Shown one piece after another: positions 34,640 to 40,072 of a DNA stretch of 40,072 bases. Numbering within the stretch: position 1 is the first letter of the stretch; every line of letters begins with the position of its first letter. The position numbers were made by a program, and so were the translations under genes. The notes below the pieces were generated by a model. That model saw nothing but the letters and a program-made list of their open reading frames with translations. It searched no databases and had not been told where the DNA came from. The stretch spans positions 1 through 40,072 of the forward strand of contig JACQUA010000352.1 of assembly GCA_016210565.1 (NCBI GenBank), written 5' to 3'. The DNA is from Chloroflexota bacterium (lineage in GTDB: Bacteria; Chloroflexota; Dehalococcoidia; JACQUA01).

Positions 34640-34820
34640 TGTGAAAAGCCGAAAGCCGGAAGCCGGAATTCAAAATCCAGAAGCCAGAATTCAGAAGGGA
34701 ATTGGAACCACGAATAAACACGAAAAGGTCTTATGAATAATTCTCAGTTAGAATGACGAACATTGGAGTACGAAAAGATAGCCTTTTGGCGTCTATTCGT
34801 GTCAATTCGTGTTTTGAATT
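34640..34820. repeat. CACGAATAAACACGAA inverted pair and GAAGCCGGAA units
   Basis: GAAAGCCGGAAGCCGG units (about 34648-34665) are followed by ACCACGAATAAACACGAA (34706-34723) and its facing arm CGTCTATTCGTGTCAATTCG at 34790-34809. The gap 34637-34898 has no gene. Confidence 0.7.
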
Positions 34821-34898
34821 ACAGGATATTGATACCTGCCCACGTGGCATCATAGGCGTCCCCAAGTGAGACCGCAAAAGAGAGAGGAAACCCCGCGC

Positions 34899-36275
34899 TT
34901 ACAGTTCGGGCAGCTTTCCCTCCATGGCCAGCAGATAGCGGAGGTCCCCAGCCTCCGTTTGACCGGGATGTTGCGCCTGCTCCTGCCTGATGTGGTCTCT
35001 CATGCGGGCCAGGTCCGCATAGTGAAGGCCGCCGGAGCTATGGCGCTGCGGATTCAGGCCATACTGTTCCCAGATATCGAGGACCTTCACCGTAACGTCG
35101 ATGTGCCAGGCGGTGGTGGGGGTCTGGTGGCCTTCGAGGGCCGATCCCGGGGCCGGGGCCCAGGGGATAGGGACCCCATAGATTCCCCGCCGGGCCAGCC
35201 ATTCCACTCCGGCCAAAAACGAGCTTTTCGGCTCCAGGCCGGCCACCAGCACCGAGGCCACCTCGCCCTTGCCGAACACCCGGACGGCGTGTTCCAGCAT
35301 CTCCAGCCACCGCTCCCGCGGGAGGAGGGCCGCCTTGCCGGGGACAATGCCCGGCCACAGCCTCTCGTCCCAGACTTCGAGATTGAAGGCCACCCCCTGC
35401 CACCCCGCCGCCTTCAATGCCTCCAGTTCCTCCAGACTCGAAGGAGGGGCCAGGACGGCCTGGCTGCCGGGGATGACGCTGACGCCCATCCTCTGCTGGA
35501 TGGCCCGGCCCACCTCCAGAATGTAAGGCACCTCAGCCCGGCGGGGCAGTACCCCTCCGGTGATTTGCATCTCGCTACAGACCCCTTCCCCGTACGCCGC
35601 TTCCACAACTTCGGCCACTTCCGTGGGGGAGGCGGCAAAATAGCTTCCGTAGCGGCTGGGAAGAAGCGCCCGCTCGGCCAGGATGCCGCAGAAGAGGCAG
35701 GCGGCTTTCTGGGCGAAGAAATGACAATAGGCATTGTATTCCACGAGCACCTGGCGCTGCAGCCGGTGGGGCCCGATGAGGGGCATGGGAATCCCGGTGC
35801 TGGTAAGCTTCGAATAATAGGCGGGGCGTTTCTCCAGCTCCACCGGGAACAGTCTCATCTCTTCCAGGTAGAGATAGAGGGTCCCGGCTTCCCGGCGGAG
35901 CACAAAAGGCGAGTCCGTATGAACATATAAGGGCATGTAGAAGGCGTGGGGCAGCCACAGGGCGTGGGGCGCGAGCGGGGCTGTCGAAGTTCTGGCGTCG
36001 GGATCGTAATGGCGCTGGCCCAGGTCCTCCTTCCATACAGTGCCCACGCCTTCATAGCCGGACCGGTCGATGCTGACCCCGCTCATGAAGAGACCGCCCT
36101 TGATGAGGAATACTTCACCTTCCCCGTAGGCCAGCGGCGCGATGCCGGGCCGGGACAGCATCTTCCCCAGCAGTCCCATGAGGAAGCGGTCGCCCCGGTA
36201 AACGGGCGCGGCGGACTTGAATTTGCGTCTGATAGGCCGGGCTATCAGACCTTTAGCTCTGGCTAGAAGACCCAT
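34899..36275 (-). CDS. Radical SAM-like protein with C-x8-C-x2-C motif
   Basis: In this 458-residue protein a central cysteine motif, C184, C193 and C196 (AYCHFFAQKAACLFCGI), precedes a TIM-barrel-like region with SEMQITGGVLPRR (the GGE-like SAM-binding strand), VIPGSQAVL, GVAFNLEVWDERLW and ASVLVAGLEPK. These resemble radical SAM enzymes, but the first spacing is eight residues rather than three. The N-terminal 170 residues are not assigned to a known domain. The substrate is unknown. An upstream frame does not extend beyond the ATG at 36275. It is flanked by repeats and by unrelated genes. Confidence 0.72.
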   Translation of the reverse strand: MGLLARAKGLIARPIRRKFKSAAPVYRGDRFLMGLLGKMLSRPGIAPLAYGEGEVFLIKGGLFMSGVSIDRSGYEGVGTVWKEDLGQRHYDPDARTSTAPLAPHALWLPHAFYMPLYVHTDSPFVLRREAGTLYLYLEEMRLFPVELEKRPAYYSKLTSTGIPMPLIGPHRLQRQVLVEYNAYCHFFAQKAACLFCGILAERALLPSRYGSYFAASPTEVAEVVEAAYGEGVCSEMQITGGVLPRRAEVPYILEVGRAIQQRMGVSVIPGSQAVLAPPSSLEELEALKAAGWQGVAFNLEVWDERLWPGIVPGKAALLPRERWLEMLEHAVRVFGKGEVASVLVAGLEPKSSFLAGVEWLARRGIYGVPIPWAPAPGSALEGHQTPTTAWHIDVTVKVLDIWEQYGLNPQRHSSGGLHYADLARMRDHIRQEQAQHPGQTEAGDLRYLLAMEGKLPEL

Positions 36276-36287
36276 GGTTGCCTGCAG

Positions 36288-36480
36288 TCTGTCACCCTGA
36301 GCCGGATCCCTGACCCCCGATCAAGTCGGGGGCGAAGGGGCAGGCGAAGGGTCTTTCATCCCTGAGGAAAGACCGGCGAAAGAACTTGTCCTGACCCCCG
36401 ACTTCATCGGGGGGAAGGATTCTTCGACTCCGACTCGCTGGCGCTCGTCTTCGCTCAGAATGACATGTTCATCCTTCATG
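36288..36480. repeat. TCATTCTGAG-type composite repeat
   Basis: GTCACCCTGAGCC, ACCCCCGATCAAGTCGGGGG, a second CCCGACTTCATCGGGGG palindrome and ATTCTTCGACTCCGACTCG with GCTCAGAATGACA form a composite of facing arms and inner hairpins. Confidence 0.8.
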
Positions 36481-36515
36481 GTACGCCACCCGCGCATGAT
36501 GGATTGATTCGTCAT

Positions 36516-36977
36516 TTAGCGGCCCAGCACCAACCGGAGCGCCGCAAACAGCACGAAGAAAACCCCCACCGCTCCCCCGGTTATGGCGGCAGTCATGATG
36601 AATTTGGACCAGGCCGGATATGCACTCCTCATCACCCGCACGTTGCAATACGTCGCCGCCAGGCCGAGGAGGGCGCCAAGAGCCCCTCCGGCGAAGACCA
36701 TCAGGACCGGGAGTCCTATCCACACCCATTCATACCACTTCAGCGGGCGCGCCAGCGTCACGATGCGACCGGCCACGTCAAGCTTTGGGACCGGGTCTAC
36801 CCAGTTGGTTTTCACCCGCACTTCAACCTGTTCTCCCTTGCTGTTGGTCAAAACATACCGGCCCTTCTCAGGTTTAGCGATGACCCCGTCAACCACTAAC
36901 CCGGGATTGCTGAAGAACCCTGTCCTGAGAACTATTGAGCGACCTTCGAAACCGTCCAGCCTTACAGGTATGTCCAA
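36516..36977 (-). CDS. Membrane protein with N-terminal soluble domain, unknown function
   Basis: This 153-residue protein has a soluble beta-rich start (MDIPVRLDGFEGRSIVLRTG, through about residue 75) and two membrane helices (about 85-108 and 124-148). I do not recognise the family. The start is TTG at 36977, preceded by an excellent AAAGGAGG six bases away, which settles it despite the unusual codon. It is flanked on both sides by repeats and has no operon partner. Confidence 0.7.
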   Translation of the reverse strand: MDIPVRLDGFEGRSIVLRTGFFSNPGLVVDGVIAKPEKGRYVLTNSKGEQVEVRVKTNWVDPVPKLDVAGRIVTLARPLKWYEWVWIGLPVLMVFAGGALGALLGLAATYCNVRVMRSAYPAWSKFIMTAAITGGAVGVFFVLFAALRLVLGR

Positions 36978-36996
36978 CCATCACCTCCTTTGAACT

Positions 36997-37435
36997 AATA
37001 CAAACGCTCTAAATCGTGTCGAATAGCCTCACACAAAGAAGGGTAGGGTGGGTTAAGCGCACAGGGGGTCATCGGAGGGGAGTGGCCGGTGCGCGAACCC
37101 ACCACACTACTGGAAATAAGACATTTCTCTGACACCGATTGCATCATAGTGGGTTCGCGCAGCCGCCCCCCGACAACCCGGCACCCGTCTGCGCTTAGCC
37201 CACCCTACAGTTGAAATGCGCAATCCATTATGTCGTCGCATATAATACAAACGCACTAAATCGTGATGAATAGCCTCACACAAAGACGCAAAGGGCACAA
37301 AGAAAACCCCTTTTTGGCCCACTCGTTCGACACCAGACCACAGCATCTTACTGTTTTGTGTCTCTCTGCGCTTTGTGTGAAAACGTGCCCTTTTCTCATT
37401 AGCAGGGCGATGCAGTATTCATTATTGCGTTTGCA
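36997..37435. repeat. Nested ATACAAACGC and GTAGGGTGGG elements
   Basis: The gap 36978-37435 has no gene. A partial ATACAAACGCTCTAAATCG unit (36997) leads into two facing copies of the 58-bp family (37043-37104 and 37149-37208). From 37247 a more complete unit runs from ATACAAACGCACTAAATCG through the ACACAAAG arms to GCGTTTGCAT, at the end of the next gene. Confidence 0.75.
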
Positions 37436-38074
37436 TCAGTCAACCCGGGTGATGAAATCGAAGTTCCCCGGTCCTACTTTCTGTTCGAGCTTCTTGATGA
37501 TGGACTTCACGTCATCATCCGGTCCGGAAATGAAGAAAGGTTTCCCGTCTTTCCCAAATACCACCGCAGCGCCGGGGCCGGGTCCCGTCTCTTCTTCCTT
37601 ACCAAGCACATGCTTTGACATCTCGAAGTCCTCCTGCGGCTTGAACCCCAACCTGGAAGCGTAGTCAATAGCGCCGTAGATAATCCGGTGCGCCAGAGGG
37701 ACCTCGCAAACCACGGACCCTGTATCTTGAAAGACCCTGGCTTTCAGGTCAGCGTACTCCGACAGGGAAAAGCCGGCGTTGCAAAAAGTGTTCTTCAGCC
37801 CGAGACAGTACAGGTCTACCAGGTAGACTCCAAAGACGAAGCCGCCATCAGGCTTCCGTCTCGAAAGAAGGATGTGGGCCAACCCCCTCTTTTGCCAGGA
37901 TGGGTTTATCAGGCACTCATGGACGGGGTAATTTCCGGAAGCCATAACGATATTGTAGGACCCGAAGCGCCCTATGCCGCGGGCAAGGAGGGGATGCGTC
38001 CTCTTTTTCCTCACGGCGTCCTTGAGGCGTTTCTTCATGATGGCTTTCTGCCGGCTTCTTTCGTCTTTTGCCAT
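37436..38074 (-). CDS. Conserved hypothetical protein
   Basis: This 212-residue protein has a basic N-terminus (MAKDERSRQKAIMKKRLKDAVRKKR), then YPVHECLINPSWQKRGLAHILLSRR and DGGFVFGVYLVDLYCLGLKNTF, a pattern I associate with an uncharacterised bacterial family of unknown function. The C-terminal half ends with a lysine- and glycine-rich segment (KKLEQKVGPGNFDF). ATG at 38074 follows TAGGATA; the longer frame upstream of it is encoded by a dispersed repeat. No operon partner. Confidence 0.75.
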   Translation of the reverse strand: MAKDERSRQKAIMKKRLKDAVRKKRTHPLLARGIGRFGSYNIVMASGNYPVHECLINPSWQKRGLAHILLSRRKPDGGFVFGVYLVDLYCLGLKNTFCNAGFSLSEYADLKARVFQDTGSVVCEVPLAHRIIYGAIDYASRLGFKPQEDFEMSKHVLGKEEETGPGPGAAVVFGKDGKPFFISGPDDDVKSIIKKLEQKVGPGNFDFITRVD

Positions 38075-38113
38075 TTCGTATCCTACCTGCCTGCGGAAGC
38101 TGAAATCACCTTG

Positions 38114-38175
38114 TAACACGGGCATCTTGCCCCGTCGGCTGGTTCCGGGGGCGGCGCGGGCCAGACGCCCGTGAT
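38114..38175. repeat. CACGGGCATCTTGCCC repeat
   Basis: Minus-strand relatives of the GGGCAAGATGCCC units of the hrcA leader, here ahead of the hypothetical gene, with GACGCCCGTGATACGG completing the pair. Confidence 0.7.
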
Positions 38176-38266
38176 ACGGTTGCCCGGTGCCCATCGCCGA
38201 AAGTATAGCACAACCACTTCAGCCTGGCACCTCGTCGTTTGTCCTTCGTTCCCCTTTCCGCGCCGG

Positions 38267-38295
38267 TTCACTTTCCGGACGGATTTTGTGATAAG
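38267..38295 (+). promoter_or_regulatory. Possible promoter of the histidine kinase gene
   Basis: TTCACT (38267-38272), 17 bases and GATAAG (38290-38295), with TGTGATAAGAT around it. The match is weak and would leave almost no leader. Confidence 0.35.
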
Positions 38296-38303
38296 ATGGG
38301 GGC

Positions 38304-39836
38304 ATGCAGAATCCATCCAGGTTGCCGGCTATGCGGCTCAGAGGGAAGCGGGAAACCGGGCCGGCTGACGGCCCTGCTGCCAGAACAACGCCCATGCCGC
38401 CGCCGATTGCCATGGCGCCAGAACCCGAAACCAGGACCGGCCAGACGGAGAAACTCCTCGCCGGCCTGCTGAACAGCCTGACCATCGGTATCTACATCGT
38501 CCAGGATGGCAACTTCCTGTTGATCAACCGCCGGTTTCAGGAAATCTCCGGGTACAGCGAAAAGGAGCTGCTCGGGACCGACTTCCTCCGCCTGGTGCAT
38601 CCGGACGACCGGGAAAGGGTCAGGGCCAACGCCGTCAGGATGCTCCAGGGCCACAGCGCCGAGCCCTACGAATACCGTGTCTTCAACAAGGGCGGCCAGC
38701 TCCTGTGGGTCTCGGAAATGGTCACTTCCATTGATTTCAACGGAAGACGCGCCGTGCTGTGCAACTTCATGGACATCACCAGCCTCAAACGCGCCGAAGA
38801 GGCGCTCCGCCACAAGGACGAGGATTTCAAGTCCCTCATCGAAAACGCCCTGGACCTCATCATCATCGTGGACAGCGACGGCGCCATCAGCTACGCCAGC
38901 CCGGCCATCGAACGGTTGCTCGGCTTCAAGCCCGAGGAGTACGTCGGCAGGGACTTCCGCGAGGCCGTCCACCCGGATGACGCCCCGAAGGTCATGAAAG
39001 TCAGCCGGGGCATAAGTCCGTCCACGGATATCCGGGTCAAGCACAAGGACGGCTCCTGGCGCTATTTCGAAGGCATCGTCAAGAAACGCCTGAACAACGG
39101 GCGGGCCGCCGGCGTGGTCATCAACGCGCGCGACATCACGGAGCGCAAAAGGGCCGACGAAGAGCTGAGAAGCTCCCGCCAGCAGCTCCGCGATCTCTCG
39201 GCCCACTTGCAGGCAATGCGCGAAGAGGAACGAAAGCAGATTGCCAGGGACCTGCACGACGAGCTGGGGCAGGCGTTGACCGCCCTGAAAATGGAGCTGT
39301 CCTGGCTGGCCAGGAAACTCCCGCCGGACCTGCGATTACTGCGGGAGAAGGCCGATTCCATCGTGAAGGTCGTGGACAATACTGTCCATGCCGTACAGCG
39401 GATTTCTACCAAACTGAGACCGGGCATCCTCGACGACCTCGGGCTGGTCGAGGCCATCGAGTGGCAGGCAAAGGAGTTCCAGGACCGGACCGGCATCAGT
39501 TGCGAGCTGGCCGTATCGCCGGGCAGCGTGAGTCTGGACCAGGACCGTTCCACGGCTATCTTCCGTATCTTCCAGGAGACATTGACCAACGTGGCCCGGC
39601 ATTCTAGTGCGAGCAGGGTGCAGGCATTCCTGGCCGAGAGCAAGGGGCGGCTGACGCTCAGGATCAAGGACGACGGGAAAGGGATCACGCACCGGCAAAT
39701 TGCCGATCCCAAATCCCTCGGACTCATCGGGATACGGGAAAGGGCTTTATCCCTGGGGGGCAGGGCGGCGATCCGCGGCGCCCCCGGCAAAGGCACCACG
39801 GTGACGGTGACCATCCCGCTCAAGAGCAGAAACTGA
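38304..39836 (+). CDS. Soluble PAS-PAS sensor histidine kinase (NarL-type, HisKA_3)
   Basis: This 510-residue protein has no membrane segment. A Pro-rich N-terminus (1-47) precedes two PAS domains (about 50-165 and 170-285), each followed by the PAC-type ending FMDITSLKRAEE and RDITERKRADEE. A HisKA_3 dimerisation helix carries the phospho-accepting H318 in IARDLHDELGQALT. The HATPase domain shows the N box QETLTNVARHSSA (425-437), DDGKG (456-460), GLIGIRERA and GKGTTV. Such kinases normally phosphorylate a NarL/LuxR-type response regulator. None is present up to the window end, so it is an orphan here. The PAS ligand is unknown. The start at 38304 may be too early; M37 is an alternative. Confidence 0.92.
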   Translation: MQNPSRLPAMRLRGKRETGPADGPAARTTPMPPPIAMAPEPETRTGQTEKLLAGLLNSLTIGIYIVQDGNFLLINRRFQEISGYSEKELLGTDFLRLVHPDDRERVRANAVRMLQGHSAEPYEYRVFNKGGQLLWVSEMVTSIDFNGRRAVLCNFMDITSLKRAEEALRHKDEDFKSLIENALDLIIIVDSDGAISYASPAIERLLGFKPEEYVGRDFREAVHPDDAPKVMKVSRGISPSTDIRVKHKDGSWRYFEGIVKKRLNNGRAAGVVINARDITERKRADEELRSSRQQLRDLSAHLQAMREEERKQIARDLHDELGQALTALKMELSWLARKLPPDLRLLREKADSIVKVVDNTVHAVQRISTKLRPGILDDLGLVEAIEWQAKEFQDRTGISCELAVSPGSVSLDQDRSTAIFRIFQETLTNVARHSSASRVQAFLAESKGRLTLRIKDDGKGITHRQIADPKSLGLIGIRERALSLGGRAAIRGAPGKGTTVTVTIPLKSRN

Positions 39837-39842
39837 ACCACG

Positions 39843-40072
39843 AGCGGGGCGTAGCCCATGGCTTCAGCCTTGCGGGGCGGGGGAAAGTCAGGGTAGGGAC
39901 ATACGAATGACGAAATTCGAATGACGAGTGTCCAAACAAGATTCCAAATTCCAAGCACCAAACAATCACCAATGCGCCGATGTCATTCTGAGCGAAGCGA
40001 GCGCAGCGAGCGTAGTCGAAGAATCTTTCGCGGTGGGGCGCCGGTCGTAAGACCCTTCGACTGCGCTCAGGG
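39843..40072. repeat. GTAGCCCATGGC copy and TCATTCTGAG-type elements
   Basis: GCGTAGCCCATGGCTTCAGCC (about 39849-39868) is related to the 42-bp tandem unit at 29817. From about 39980, GTCATTCTGAGCGAAGCGAG and facing arms AGTCGAAGAATC and CCCTTCGACTGCGCTCAGG run to the window edge. No gene seen after the kinase. Confidence 0.75.

Noticed and set aside
38075..38194. N-terminal extension of the hypothetical protein at 37436
   Set aside because: Encoded largely by the GGGCATCTTGCCC repeat; ATG at 38074 has a ribosome site and a sensible N-terminus.

Overview
The window looks like a chromosomal segment of an anaerobic bacterium of the Chloroflexota, most probably Dehalococcoidia-like. The evidence is indirect: high GC, core genes of that type (including a GpsA with an altered nucleotide-binding loop), two iron-sulfur proteins, a DOMON/cytochrome b561-like protein, and intergenic spaces filled with short dispersed repeats. 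No rRNA or phylogenetic test was possible, so the assignment is inference.

Layout. 1-1839: the 3' end of a collagen-like membrane-anchored protein, a four-helix-bundle (S23-type) gene bracketed by inverted GTAGCGA arrays, and a metallo-beta-lactamase-fold hydrolase. 2076-7611: the heat-shock cluster hrcA, grpE, dnaK, dnaJ, with a good sigma-A promoter and a near-consensus CIRCE operator before hrcA and repeats in every gap. 7787-8515: rsmE. 9062-12799 (minus): DUF559 nuclease-like gene, der, plsY and gpsA, giving ribosome assembly and phospholipid synthesis. 13003-16464 (minus): ornithine carbamoyltransferase, a DUF364 protein and a CorA-like transporter lacking an intact GMN motif. 16935-25745: one giant secreted protein of 2936 residues. 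26072-29249: an NFU iron-sulfur scaffold (plus), then (minus) a small membrane protein, thrB and lysC of the aspartate/threonine pathway. 30109-31315: a b561-like/DOMON protein and tRNA-Pro(CGG). 31495-38074 (minus): a CMD-family protein, two ferredoxin-type proteins, an SDR epimerase, a radical-SAM-like protein and two unknowns. 38304-39836: a soluble PAS-PAS histidine kinase with no partner regulator in view.

Three things stand out. First, the giant protein holds exactly 49 RCC1 repeats arranged as seven groups of seven, each group followed by a Pro/Ser/Thr-rich linker, with a signal peptide in front and a dockerin at the end: a chain of seven predicted seven-bladed propellers. Second, the intergenic DNA is a mosaic of at least ten dispersed repeat families, many of them hairpins, and these elements supply or abut the stop codons of about eight genes, sometimes adding a short C-terminal tail. 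Third, a 100-bp MITE-like element with perfect 17-bp terminal inverted repeats and a 6-bp target duplication has inserted into another repeat at 13974-14085.

Gene identities come from reading conserved motifs by eye. Repeat families and promoters were found by inspection and have not been tested against a genome or an alignment.
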